From assembly GCA_023512835.1 (NCBI GenBank), contig CM042084.1, forward strand, positions 43,199,609-43,263,608: a stretch of DNA of 64,000 nucleotides, in the 5' to 3' direction. The notes below the pieces were generated by a model. It saw nothing but the letters and a program-made list of their open reading frames with translations, was not told the origin of the DNA and did no database searches. Numbering within the stretch: the stretch's first letter is position 1; each line of letters opens with the position of its first letter. Of this stretch, positions 46,997 through 58,950 are shown in pieces. A program made the position numbers and the translations under genes. The stretch comes from Taxillus chinensis. Its lineage: Eukaryota > Streptophyta > Magnoliopsida > Santalales > Loranthaceae.

Positions 46997-48512
46997 TGAC
47001 AGACAAGATTTTTAGCCTCTCTAAAAGAGCTAGCTAATGTCGTTAAATCTCTCTTCAAAATAATAAATTCCCTAAGTTTGCACTAAAAGAATAGCAGCAA
47101 GAAAGGGGTCGAACCCACAGGGATTAACCTAGTTCTCTAGTTCTCAAATCAAAACACCCAATTACTATTGTTCTATAAAATGTCTTGGCAAAAAGTTTTC
47201 TTTTTTTTTAAACTAAAGATCTAATTTTTATTTGGTTTTCTAAATAAACAAAGAAAGTAAATTGATTTTAGGATTAAGATTCAAGGATTAAAGGCATCTA
47301 GGGTCACAATTTCACCTCCCTATGTTATCTCTACTTGGTTCATGGTATTAGGGTTGTCCGATTGAAAACATGCTAAACATAAGCCAAGGACAACAAATGG
47401 TCATTGAGGTCCTTTTAAGAGTTGTATGCCAGAATGGTCATCTAAACACACAAACATGCAAAGCCAATAAATCATACTTGCAAAAGGATAATGATCACAC
47501 CAATCACAAATAAGTTATGAATCTCAATCAGCCCCGAGACTAGGGCTAAGAATACCAAGGTGTACATCCAAAGATAGAACTTAAGAACAGATTCATAAAA
47601 CATGCAAAACTCAATCATCCAAACCCAATATTCATAAACACAAAGAAAGCAACAAGGGGGGCTACATTGCTCCCCTAGATTAAAAGACTACTCACGCATG
47701 ATTACAAGCAAAACCATAGCAGAAAAGCTAAACATCTTCTTCTTGATCACGCGCACAACAAAGCTTCAAATCCAGGCTCCAAAATCCGCGACGGCTGCGA
47801 CGGCTGCTCTCCTAGGTCAAGGACAGCCTCCAAGACGTGGAGCCTCTCTCTCTCTCTCTAAAACGTGTGTGGGGGTTAGGCATGCACAACAGAGGGCGTA
47901 GAGCTCTTATTTATAGAGTTTGGATGGGCCTTGAGGTGTGTAACCTAGCCCACTTATCAAAACGGCGTAGTTTTGATAAGTAACACTTGAAACATTAAAA
48001 ACTCTATCTTCCATCCACAATTTGGACTTGGGCCTTCAGGAACAAATGATCGGCATGGAAAAACGATTGGATCGGTCCAAAAATATCTCTGCACGCCAAT
48101 TTGCACGTGATATGGTGAATTCACGTGCACCTCCAAATCAGCTCAAACTTCTCCCCAAGCTTCCTTCCATCATGTAGAGGCCTGAGAGGCAAAAATAGGC
48201 TTGCACGTGATATGGGTGAATTCACGTGCAACTCCAAATTAGCTCCAAATGCTCTGAAATTTCTCCTGGTAGGTAGAGGCCATCATTCTAAGCAACTTTT
48301 TGTTCTTGCACGCCAATTGTTTGAGGTCATCTACTATGTCAAAAGTGAGGTCCAAAACCTGCCAAAACAGCTTAAAAGCGCGTGTATTTGCAACTAGCAT
48401 CTTCCTAGGGGTTAGAGCAAATATATATGATATATGAAGCAATAAGGCTCTAATCATGCTCTTAAACATCCTAAATAAACACTAGAATAACGGCATAAAA
48501 TGCACGTTATCA
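46997..48512 (-). repeat. 3' LTR of element D
   Basis: Plus-strand ends TGACAGACAAG and GCACGTTATCA. On the minus strand it starts TGATAACGTGC, with a U3 module rich in CACGTG and GGCGTGCA (about 48090-48330), the ACGT palindrome at 47953-47980, a TATA box and a CT-rich leader. Confidence 0.94.
47906..47916 (-). promoter_or_regulatory. TATA box in 3' LTR of D
   Basis: Minus strand CTATAAATAAG, about 40 bp below the ACGT palindrome. The same box is at 57536-57546 in the 5' LTR, where it would drive the element's transcript. Confidence 0.6.
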
Positions 48513-49190
48513 AATACACCACACTTGAACCATTGCTTGTCCTCAAGCAAAAACATACAAGCATGCAAAAATAAAATAAACACGCAGTCAAACAGAAGAA
48601 AAATAAAATAACAATCAAGGAGAATCATGGTTTCCTAAGCATGCAACTCTATCATGATGAAATGGAAATTTAAGCATCAAAATGAGTCATAACTTAGTTC
48701 ATTCATGTCCATATCCCTAGTCCAACAACCATGCAATATCACCACTTAAATTTCAGATATGAGTAAGCAATCCATGATAAAATAGCACCTAGTTTCCCTT
48801 TAAGTTCTTATCAAGGATAAGCAACCTCACTCAAATATAATAATTCTCAAGCCCAATACCTATCAATGAACAATGGATGGAAAACTCTATCTCTACACTT
48901 GCCATCGGCTATTGATTAAATCTTGGCCAAGCAATCATGAGAGTTCCCTATTGTGCTCATCAAAGAAAACACACTCTCTATTCTACTTTATTTGAACTCA
49001 CACGCTAGTCTAAACTCAATAAACTCACACTCTAGTCTACTAACCGAATAAACAAAACATGAGCTAAAGAATTGAGCTCAACACTCTCAAAACAAAACAC
49101 AATTCAGCCAATGTGGCTACAAAAATCTAAACAATCACACATAAACAACAAGCCATTGTGGCTGTTATTCCGAGTCTTTTTTTTCTTTTT

Positions 49191-49222
<32 letters not shown>

Positions 49223-50057
49223 TAATAACCTTACAAGGTTGCATTTTATGCTCTCCCTTGATGGATTATTCACTCTTCTCTTTTTTTTACTCACATAACA
49301 CATAAATAAGACTGATTTTTCTAATGCATACCCTTTGCCATTTTGCTACATAAGGAGAGACAGAAATTCAATGATGTCTCACATCCCATTTCCCAATTAA
49401 GTGATGGTTTTTTTTCACATTCTAAATCACAACCTTTTCCAATACTATCACACAATAAAGAAAAGAATGCAAAGACAGTCACAATGACTTAGAGGTCTTG
49501 CATCCTAACTAAACACCAAACACTGAGCACTAATAAGTAATCACATGCTTACTTGACTCCTACCATTAAATAACCAATGTTGAATGCAAGATGAGTAGCA
49601 AATCAAACTATTACCCATAAACCAGAAATGTCACTCAAGGGCTAAAAAGAAGTCGTTCTCATTTTTCATTTCTTTTTCACTCAACTTTAAGGGTTACTTA
49701 GGTCTATCATAGCATTTCATGCTCGGCTAATATTCAAAACTCAGCTCCAAAAACATGGTGATATCATTCAAAAGATAAAGACATGATTAAACCAATTCAG
49801 AGCACATTTTGACTACTTTAACACCCTCATCACAACATGATACTAATGTGGCATAAAAATTAAATTTTGTATGCCAAAATTGCATACTTAATATCCATGC
49901 CTCCACAAGCAAATCATGCAAGCAAACAACTCAAACAATCATGCAACTAAAAACGGTTTTTTTTTTTTTTTAAAAAATAAAAATAAAACATGCAATCACA
50001 ACATAAAAGACAAGCAAGTGGCTCAAGTCACTCCCCATACACCACACTTAAAATATG

Positions 50058-50225
50058 CTATGTCCTCATGGCATAAAAGAAGGAGTAGGAAAAACAGTTA
50101 CCCCCGGTTTGGCACACTGTAATAGTAGATGACATTGGCCACCATTCGTCGCACCTGAGCCACAAAGTCAACCGACGTCTCGCCGCGCACTTCCCAAGTT
50201 TCCTTCCCTTGCGAATAGCCATCAT
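50058..50225 (-). CDS. Small unrecognised ORF below an internal TATA box in D
   Basis: A 55-codon frame starting MMAIRKGRKLGKC and ending in FSYSFFYAMRT. It begins about 70 bp below the TATA box at 50291-50298, so a transcript from that box would meet this ATG early. Basic N-terminal half, no known motif. It could be the remnant of an env-like start or chance. Low confidence that it is a gene. Confidence 0.2.
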   Translation of the reverse strand: MMAIRKGRKLGKCAARRRLTLWLRCDEWWPMSSTITVCQTGGNCFSYSFFYAMRT

Positions 50226-50290
50226 GTAGTAGCAAGCAAAGATCCCACTGGAGTGATTTTGGTGTGAAAGCCTTTGAAGATGGCCTCCCT

Positions 50291-50298
50291 TTATATAG
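50291..50298 (-). promoter_or_regulatory. Internal TATA box of element D
   Basis: Minus strand GCTATATAAAGGGAGG, below a G-box-rich block like the one in the LTR U3. Confidence 0.45.
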
Positions 50299-50962
50299 CG
50301 TGCACAAGGAAAGATGCTCCAATTGGCGTGATACACGTGCCCCTAACTTTGCGAGTGTTCGACCAAAATACCCTCTCGCACGTGAATTGGCTGAATTGGC
50401 GTGCAAGTCGGAATCGTCCCAAACTTTGGTGGTGGGTCCCCACCGAGTGGAAAGCAATACTTCCTTTCCGCACGTGAATTGTGGGAAGCTTCTAGGAGGG
50501 CTAAAATCGGTATTTTGCATTTTTGGGCCTCCATATGACAACTAGCAATTCGCGTGCAAGAGTAAACGTGATTCACATGGTCTTCATCTACCATTCCAGA
50601 AAGTTACGACTCAAAAGGAGGTGAACGTGAATTGGGCAATTCACGTGCAAATTCACGTTCAGGCCGAAACCGGCCCAAATTTCTCCACCGAGTTGCTTAT
50701 GCATTATGGACCATCTTTAACTCTTGCACGTGAATTGTTTGAGCCCATCTTCAAGCACTTTTGGGCTTCACTTGCTCCTTGCTCCTTGACTTTGACTTTA
50801 AAAACAATTCCACAAGTTCGGGACCCAAAAATTTGCTCATCCTGCACATGGTTAGCTAAGAAAGGAACAAAGTCTCCTGCACAATGGTTAGCTTGCAAAC
50901 AAATTTATTGAAGAAAACAAATAAGAGAAAATAACATAAAATAAAACACAAGAATAAACATT

Positions 50963-50988
50963 GGGTTGCCTCCCAACTAGCGCTTTAT
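50963..50988 (-). other. Conserved Athila motif after integrase
   Basis: The minus strand reads AAAGCGCTAGTTGGGAGGCA then ACCCAATG. I know this as a conserved block that follows the integrase in many Athila-type elements; its role is not known to me. Confidence 0.6.
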
Positions 50989-51081
50989 TTAAAGTCTGTA
51001 GCTAGACTTTCGGTGGTGATCATGCAATGGTGAAAGAGAGGGAATCAACTATCTCCCTCTGAGTTGAATCAAAGTAAGGTT

Positions 51082-52213
51082 TCACCTATTGCCATTCACC
51101 CAAAATTTCTTGCCATCTACGACTTGGAGCTCAAAGCTCCCATATGGCTTCTTATCAATTATCACAAAAGGTCCCATCCACTTGGACCTTAATTTGCCAG
51201 GAAATAACCTCAACCTTGTGTTAAATAGAAGAACTTTCTGCCCTAAGGTTAAAGGTTCATTGTTGAGTTGCCTATCATGCCATTTCTTAGTTCTTTCTTT
51301 GTAAAATTTAGCACTATCATAGGCATCCAACCTAAGCTCATCTAACTCAATTAATTGAGTCATCCTAAGCTCCTTGATCTCTTGTGGGTTGAAATTTAAC
51401 TTCTTCAAGGCCCAATGAGCCTTGTGTTCTAGTTCCACAGGCAAGTGACATGCCTTACCATATAGAATACGGTAAGGTGACATCCCAATGGGAGTTTTGT
51501 AAGCTGTCCTATATGCCCATAAGGCTTCATCAAGCCTTTGAGACCAATCTTTCCTATTGGCTCCAACAGTTTTCTCTAAAATGGCCTTAATCTCCCTATT
51601 GGACACTTCGCTTGTCCATTAGCTTGTGGGTGGTAAGCTAAAGACTTCCTATGAGTGACACCATACTTGTTCAATAATTTATCAAACAATTTGTTGCGAA
51701 AATGACTACCCTCATCATCGATTATAGCCCTTGGTGTCCCAAAACGGCTAAAGATGTTCCTAGTAAGGAAGTGAGTCACAACCCTAGCATCATTCACTCT
51801 AGTAGGAATAGCTTCTACCCACTTAGACACATAATCCACAGCAAGCAAAATGTATGAATACCCATCGAGTTGGGGAATGGCCCCATGAAGTCAATGCCCC
51901 AAATGTCAAAAATTTCAACCGGAAGGATTCCGGTTAAGGGCATCTCATTTTTCCTAGACAAACCACCTACCCTTTGACATCTATCACACTTTTTGATGTA
52001 GACATAGGTGTCTTTCACCATGTGAGGCCAATAAAAGCCACACCGCATGATCTTAGCCACGATTCTCTGCACCCCAAAGTGGCCCCCATAATGTGATGCA
52101 TGACAATGATGTATTATGTCATCTACCTCCTCCTCAAGGACACACTTTCTTATGATTTGGTCCTGGACACCTCCTATAAAGAATTGGGTCTTCCCAAATG
52201 TATTTCCTAGCAT
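51082..52213 (-). pseudogene. Integrase of element D
   Basis: Three overlapping frames. The first has the zinc module (HHCHASHYGGHFG, CDRCQRVG) and WGIDFMGPFP. The second has VDYVSKWVEAIP, the second aspartate in AIIDDEGSHF, and [10 protein letters not shown] where the glutamate region should follow. The third has [31 protein letters not shown] and [13 protein letters not shown]. Frameshifts at about 51830 and 51600 separate them. Family function as in the other elements. Confidence 0.9.
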
Positions 52214-53625
52214 CCACTACCAATTTCTTTCTCCTGGTGGTAGTCTAACCGTTTGGGTATGAACCCAAGTGGCTAAATAATTTGCTATATCAAGCAAACC
52301 AAGGAAGATGATGCACCTCAAACAACTTCTCATCAGGAAAGTCATCTACAATGGGTAGAGACTTAGGTGCATTCTCCACACGGGAGAGGTGATCAGCCAC
52401 GAAATTTAGGGCTCCCTTTGTGTCTCTAATTTCAAGGTCAAATTCCTGTAAGAGGAGAACCCATCTAATCAAGCGTGGCTTAGCTTCTTTTTTTAGCAAA
52501 CAAATATTTCAACGCAGCATGATCGGTGTAAACAATGACTTTAGACCCCAAAAGGTAGGGTCTAAACTTGTTGCGACCATAAACCACAGCTAGCAACTCT
52601 TTCTCGGTGGTGGTATAGTTCGGTTGAGCATCATCTAAGGTCTTACCGGCATAGTAAATGACCCTAAACACCTTTTCTCGCCTTTGCCCTAAGACTACCC
52701 CCACAAGATAATCACTCGCATCACACATTAGCTCAAAAGGTTGAGCCCAGTCGGTGTAACTATAACAAGTGCGGTGACTAACTTACCCTTGAGGATGTTA
52801 AAAGCTTCTAAGCAATCTTCATTAAACTCAAAGCTTGTGTCTTTTTCTAACAACCTACTCATGGGTTTTGCAATTTTTGAGAAGTCCTTAATAAATCTCC
52901 TATAAAAGCCAGCATGGCCAAGGAAACTTCTCACTCCTTTTTCATTGGTTGGAGGTGGCGAGTCTCAATAGTGGAGATTTTTGCCTTGTCTACCTCCAAA
53001 CCATGTGCAGGCACCTTGTGTCCTAGAACTATCCCCTCTGTTACCATGAAATGGCATTTCTCCCAATTTAGGACTAGTTCCTTCTCTTCACATCTCTCTA
53101 AGACCACATCTAGATTTCTCAAGCATTGTTGGTAAGAGGAACCAAACACCGAGAAGTCATCCATGAAGACCTCCATGATCTCCTCAACCAAACCCTGAAA
53201 AATAGCCATCATACACCTTTGAAAGGTGGCAGGGGCATTACAAAGCCCAAATGGCATTCTCCTAAATGCAAAAGTGCCAAAAGGGCACGTGAAGGTGGTC
53301 TTTTCCTGGTCCTCGGGCTTAACCATGATCTGATTATACCCGGAATAGCCATCTAAAAAGCGAAGAAGACTATAGCCGGCTAACCTATCCAACATTTGGT
53401 CAATGAAAGGAAGAGGAAAATGATCCTTCCTAGTGGCCTTGTTCAGCTTCCTATAGTCAACACACACTCTCCACCCCGTCACGATGCGAGATGGAATCAA
53501 TTCATTTTTCTCATTCTTAATCACGATCATGCCCCCTTTCTTGGGCACAACATGCAATGGACTCACCCACTCACTATCTCGAAATAGCATAAATTATACC
53601 CGCATTTTTCCATTTTAAAATTTCT
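52214..53625 (-). pseudogene. RT and RNase H of element D
   Basis: The 53590-52931 frame has WVSPLHVVPKKGG, RVCVDYRKLNKATRKDHFPL, FLDGYSGYNQI, MPFGLCNAPATFQ and the catalytic FMDDFSVFG characteristic of Athila. Then follow FLGHAGFYRRFIKDFS and the RNase H: CDASDYLVGVVLGQR with the first catalytic aspartate, [21 protein letters not shown] and ADHLSRVE, spread over three frames down to 52290. Three or four single-base shifts break it. Confidence 0.92.
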
Positions 53626-53670
53626 TTTCTAACAACTTCTTTCATGGCAGGGTTTAATCTTCTTTGTCTT

Positions 53671-54560
53671 TCAAGCGGTGGGTTTAAAATCATCATTCAT
53701 CAAAATCTTATGCATGCAAATCCCTGGACTAATACCCCTAATGTCTTCAATGTTCCATCCTAGGGCCTTTTTGTGTTTCCTAAGGACTTCTAACAATTGG
53801 GTACACTCCACATCATTCAAATTAGAAGCAACAATAACAGGGAATTGATTTGTAGAGTCTAGAAATTCATACCTTAGGTGTCCAGGCAGCTCCTTCAATT
53901 CTGGAGCTGGATGCACGTCATCTTCTTTCTCCTCCTCAGCTTGCTCCAAAGAGTTTGTAGTTTGCTCTTCTTTCTCAGCCGTCAAGTACATCTCTTCATC
54001 TTGTTGAGCTTCTATAAGCTGAAGGGCTTCATCATTGGTGGTGGTAATTTCTTCTGCCAAGTAATCTTCCACCAATTCCTCAAGGTCTTCAACCCAAAGG
54101 CAATCCTCCTCCTCTTGACCTTGCAGGCCTTCCCCATGTGGAAGACTAAGGTCTCCTCATTAATTCTCGAGTTAGCTGCCCTTGAGCAACATCAATCAAT
54201 GCACAACCCGTTCGAGAAACGGTCTTCCAAGGAGTAGCTGAACTCCTCTATCTTCTTCCATCTCCAAAACAACAAAGTCCGCTGGAAATATGAAGGAGCC
54301 CACTTTAACTAGCACATCCTCTATGATTCCTTCAGGCCTTCCAGGTGGACCGGTCTGCGAACTGCAATGATATGGAAGTAGGCTTCATGCCCTTAAGCCC
54401 AAGCCGCTTGTACAAAGCAAAGGAAATCAAATTGATGCTGGCCCCTAAATCACATAGGGCCTGTTCTTTCATGGTGCATTGCCAATCACACAAGGGAGAT
54501 TAAAACTGCCCGGATCTTTATGCTTGATGGGCAAACTCGTTGAACAACACTGCTCACCTC
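53671..54560 (-). pseudogene. Protease and pre-RT linker of element D
   Basis: At about 54490-54190 the minus strand reads, across frames, MKEQALCDLGASINLIS, LQFADRS and LLGRPFL, the retropepsin with the CDLGAS active site seen in Athila. The 54075-53671 frame is an acidic linker (EEEKEDDVHPAPELKELPGH) leading to LEVLRKHKKALGWNIEDIRG, the segment before RT. Confidence 0.82.
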
Positions 54561-54799
54561 GTTAGTGACTCGCCACCGTCTCATGATCCCCATATTTCCT
54601 CTTCTTTGTCACAAAATCTTTAATGTATTTTCTGTACCTAGGCATCTGCTCCAAAACTTCCACAAATGGAATGTTAATCTCAAGCTTCTTGAACAAACTC
54701 AGGAAGCGCTCATACTCTTCTTCAACCCTCTGGTTCCTCGGCCTCGAGGAAATGGCATAGTAGGCCTGAGCTCTTGCTTCTTTCTTCGACTATTCCGTC

Positions 54800-56425
54800 T
54801 TGACTCAGTTGCTTGTCCTTCTTTTCTTGCACTTTTTCTTGACTTTATCCGATTTTCCTTGGTCTTCAGCTTCCAAGGGTCTGCTTTGTTCTTCTGGAAT
54901 TGCCTTCTTCTTAGGCTCTTCAGCTTCATTTAGTGTCTTCCCGCTCCTTAGAGTGATAGCCTTACAGCTCTCCTTGGGGTTCACCTCAGTGTCACTTGGA
55001 AAAGTATTGGTTGAAACCCCTTGATTTACATTCCGAGCCAAACTCACAAGCAACTTTTCTATATTCTTAATTGAAGATTCTATTGTGACTACCCTTTCCT
55101 CCAAATTATCCTCTCTTTTGGTTGGCTCATCCACATGCTGATATGTTCTTCTTTGCTTGTTGAGGCCGAGGCCGTTGTTGCTCGAATCCAGGAGGTGGGT
55201 GTAAATAATTATCCGTAGCATACGGATTCTGCTTCATCCCTGGGGGCACATATTTATACTGAGCTGATGTATCTCCCCCTCGGTTCTGATTCTTCTGAAA
55301 TGGCTGAGACTGCTGATTCAAGTTGTACCCTTGTTGTTGTTGTTGAGGATAAAGCTGCCGCTTCGGTACAAGCCTTTTCCTCCAACATAATTTGCTTCTT
55401 CAGCTCCACTCCAGCCCTGCTCAACTACCTGGTAAAGCTTGTGATCCTTCAACTTTAAGAGCCAATACTTCCATGCTTTTCACTAAAGCTTGAATCGTGC
55501 TTGCACATCATTGGAAGAATTTTCAACCGAAGCTATCTTCTCCCTCGGCTTTGAAGTACGCACATTAGACCACTTGCCAATCGGCTAATGACAACCTCTC
55601 CAAGAGCTCTGTCGTCGCGTCAGGCTCTAGATTCATCAAGCATCCTCCAGTGCTGCATTCACCTTGTCTTGTGAATGGGACCGAAGACCTGTGTAGAAAG
55701 ATTCAATTTGAATCCACCGGGGCCTTCCATGATCAGGGCATCTTCTCACTAAGTCTTTGAAACGCTCCCAAGCTTCATGAAGAGTCTCCATCTCATCTTG
55801 CCTGAACCTGCTAATCTCTCCTCCGAGCTGGATCACCTTGGAAGGAGGGAAGTACTTTGACATGAACTTGGTCCGCATCTCCTCCCAAGTGTTGATTGAA
55901 CCTGTTGGCGGTCGTTAAACCACCCAAGAGCTCTATCCTTTAAAGAGAAAGGAAAAAGCCTTAGCTTTATGGCCTCCTCCGACACATTGTTGATCTTGAT
56001 GGTGTCACACACCTGGTAGAACCTCATCATATGCTGGTGTGGATCATCCACGGCTGTTCCTCCAAACGCGTTGTTGCTCACCATGTTGATCAACGCCGGC
56101 TTCACTCAAAGCTATTTGCTTGGACTCTTGTCTGCCGAATCCCAGAATAATGGTCCGACATCATCGGCCTCGCATAATCTAAGAAGGTTCTGGGCATAAA
56201 CCTATTACCCTCTTCTTCCGGATATTGGCCATTGTAATTGGCCCCTCCGTGTGGTGCACCACCATCAGGTCCGAGATCTGCCATCGGATCGCCTACGGAT
56301 TGCTCCAAGCCTTGTAGTGCTTCTTCCGCCTCACGTCTTGCTTCCCTAGTCGCTCTACGACGAGCTCTGAACAACCTTTCAGGTTCCCGCGTAAATTGTA
56401 TATCCTCCTCTCTTTGCATGCACAA
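54800..56425 (-). pseudogene. Gag of element D
   Basis: Starts near 56425 with a basic, Arg/Glu-rich N-terminus. FGGTAVDDPHQHMMRFYQVC, LRLFPFSLKDRALGWF and, after a shift, KFMSKYFPPSKVIQLGGEI, FRQDEMETLHEAWERFKDL are the retrotransposon Gag (capsid) core. A Gln/Pro-rich part (NPYATDNYLHPPPGFEQQ) and a coiled-coil-like part (EERVVTIESSIKNIEKLLVS) follow towards 54805. Shifts at about 56105, 55900, 55630 and 55130. Confidence 0.87.
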
Positions 56426-56606
56426 CTAGGAATCCTTGATGTATGTTCCTGTAAACAACAAGAACACACCCAGCAGCTCCGAACAATGCAAAATAAACAA
56501 ATAAAGAACACAAAATAACAGAAAATAAAAGACAAAATAAAACACCAAGATCAGAATTCAAACAATTTCACTCAATGTTGATTTTAAAAACTAGTTAACC
56601 GTTGAA

Positions 56607-56624
56607 TCCCCGGCAACGGCGCCA
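56607..56624 (-). other. Primer binding site of element D (tRNA-Asp type)
   Basis: Minus strand TGGCGCCGTTGCCGGGGA, three bases inside the 5' LTR. This is the tRNA-Asp primer site typical of Athila. Confidence 0.9.
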
Positions 56625-56627
56625 ATT

Positions 56628-58140
56628 TGACAGACAAGATTTTTAGCCTCTCTAAAAGAGCTAGCTAATGTCGTTAAATCTCTCTTCAAAATAATAAATT
56701 CCCTAAGTTTGCACTAAAAGAATAAGCGACAAGAAAGGGGTCGAACCCACAGGGATTAACCTAGTTCTCTAGTTCTCAAATCAAAACACCCAATTACTAT
56801 TGTTCTATAAAATGTCTTGGCAAAAAGTTTTCTTTTTTTTTAAACTAAAGATCTAATTTTTATTTGGTTTTCTAAATAAACAAAGAAAGTAAATTGATTT
56901 TAGGATTAAGATTCAAGGATTAAAGGCATCTAGGGTCACAATTTCACCTCCCTATGTTATCTCTCCTGGTTCATGGTATTAGGGTTGTCCGATTGAAAAC
57001 ATGCTAAACATAAGCCAAGGACAACAAATGGTCATTGAGGTCCTTTTAAGAGTTGTATGCCAGAATGGTCATCTAAACACACAAACATGCAAAGCCAATA
57101 AATCATACTTGCAAAAGGATAATGATCACACCAATCACAAATAAGTTATGAATCTCAATCAGCCCCAGGACTAGGGCTAAGAATACCAAGGTGTACATCC
57201 AAAGATAGAACTTAAGAACAGATTCATAAAACATGCAAAACTCAATCATCCAAACCCAATATTCATAAACACAAGAAAGCAACAAGGGGGCTACATTGCT
57301 CCCCTAGATTAAAAGACTACTCACGCATGATTACAAGCAAAACCATAGCGAGAAAAGCTAAACATCTTCTTCTTGATCACGCGCACGAGCAAAGCTTCAA
57401 ATCCAGGCTCCAAAATCCGCGACGGCTGCGACGGCTGCTCTCCTAGGTCAAGGACAGCCTCCAAGACGTGGAGCCTCTCTCTCTCTCTTAAAACGTGTGT
57501 GGGGGTTAGGCATGCACAGCAGAGGGCGTAGAGCTCTTATTTATAGAGTTTGGATGGGCCTTGAGGTGTGTAACCTAGCCCACTTATCAAAACGGCGTAG
57601 TTTTGATAAGTAACACTTGAAACATTAAAAACTCTATCTTCCATCCACAATTTGGACTTGGGCCTTCAGGAACAAATGATCGGCATGGAAAAACGATTGG
57701 ATCGGTCCAAAAATATCTCTGCACGCCAATTTGCACGTGATATGGTGAATTCACGTGCACCTCCAAATCAGCTCAAACTTCTCCCCAAGCTTCCTTCCAT
57801 CATGTAGAGGCCTGAGAGGCAAAAATAGGCTTGCACGTGATATGGGTGAATTCACGTGCAACTCCAAATTAGCTCCAAATGCTCTGAAATTTCTCTGGTA
57901 GGTAGAGGCCATCATTCTAAGCAACTTTTGTTCTTGCACGCCAATTGTTTGAGGTCATCTACTATGTCAAAAGTGAGGTCCAAAACCTGCCAAAACAGCT
58001 TAAAAGCGCGTGTATTTGCAACTAGCATCTTCCTAGGGGTTAGAGCAAATATATATGATATATGAAGCAATAAGGCTCTAATCATGCTCTTAAACATCCT
58101 AAATAAACACTAGAATAACGGCATAAAATGCACGTTATCA
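56628..58140 (-). repeat. 5' LTR of element D
   Basis: Nearly identical to 46997-48512, with TGACAGACAAG and GCACGTTATCA at its ends. ACGT palindrome at 57583-57610 and TATA box at 57536-57546. Confidence 0.94.
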
Positions 58141-58145
58141 TATAG
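58141..58145. repeat. Right target-site duplication of element D (TATAG)
   Basis: Exact match to 46992-46996; the RT sequence of element C continues after it. Confidence 0.92.
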
Positions 58146-58950
58146 TAATCTAGAACAAAGCCGCTGGTAGCCAAAGGATATCGTCAAGGAGAAGGAATAG
58201 ACTATGATGAGACCTTTGCTCCAGTAGCAAGACTTGAGGCAATCGAGAATGTTTCTAGCGTATGCTTCATATGAAAACTTCATAGTTTATCAAATGGACG
58301 TCAAAAGCGCATTTCTGAATGGAGATCTTCAAGAGGAGGTGTATGTTGAATAACCTCCCGGTTTTATAGAACCCAAGGCTGGACATCTGGTCTACAAGCG
58401 ACGGAAAGCCTTGTATGGGTTGAAGCAAGCTCCGAGAGCCTGGGTACGACACACTGTCGGATTCCTACTTGCTCACAACTTTCAAAAAGGGAAGATAGAC
58501 ACCACTTTATTTCTACGAAAAGAGAATGGACATACTCGATCATACAGATATATGTGGATGATATCATTTTCGGATCATCAAATCCGAAGCTTTGTGAAGA
58601 GTTTGCAAAATTGATGACTGGCAAGTTTGAGATGAGTATGATGGGAGAACTGTCCTACTTCCTTAGAATAGAAGTTAAACAATTGAAGGAAGGGATCTTC
58701 ATTAACCAAGCTAAGTATACACGTGATATTATTAAAAAGTTTGGTATGGAAGGTTCATCTCCCGTCAAGACTCCAATGCCAGTCAGTGCCAGGTTAGACC
58801 CTGATGTGGACAGCAAATCAGTATATGTGACTGAATACGAGAGGGATGATAGGATCCTTCTTGTATCTTATAGCAAGTCGCCCGGACATTATGTTTGCAA
58901 CTTGCATCTGTGCACGATATCAGGCGAATCCCAAGGAGTCACATATGCTT
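58146..58950 (+). pseudogene. Reverse transcriptase of element C, C-terminal part
   Basis: Across several frames it has [47 protein letters not shown], the catalytic [17 protein letters not shown] and MMGELSYFLRIEVKQL. A CAA-to-TAA stop follows VYVE near 58350, and shifts lie near 58150, 58230, 58450, 58540 and 58850. The RT of element E (23398-24189) is a close but better-kept relative. Confidence 0.88.

Larger units (their letters stand above)
48513..50960 (-). other. Non-coding tail of element D with promoter-like block
   Basis: Where Athila elements may carry an env-like ORF, I find no conserved protein. The part 48513-50050 is AT-rich with a long T-run (49176-49220) and another at about 49950-49973. 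The polypurine tract is probably AAGTGTGGTGTATT next to the LTR (48513-48526, minus). The part 50060-50930 resembles the LTR U3: G-box repeats, AAATTTCTCC and CTTGCACGTGAATTG in the same order and orientation, and a TATA box at 50291-50298. Confidence 0.65.
46997..58140 (-). mobile_element. Element D: Athila-type Ty3 retrotransposon, 11.1 kb
   Basis: LTRs of 1516 and 1513 bp, a tRNA-Asp primer site and minus-strand gag, protease, RT, RNase H and integrase, with a perfect TATAG duplication inside the RT of element C. FMDDFSVFG in RT, CDLGASINL in the protease, the tRNA-Asp primer and the conserved GGGAGGCAACCCAATG after integrase mark the Athila lineage. The LTRs differ at only about ten places, mostly one- or two-base indels, so this is the youngest insertion here. 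Pol is nevertheless full of small indels. Confidence 0.94.
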
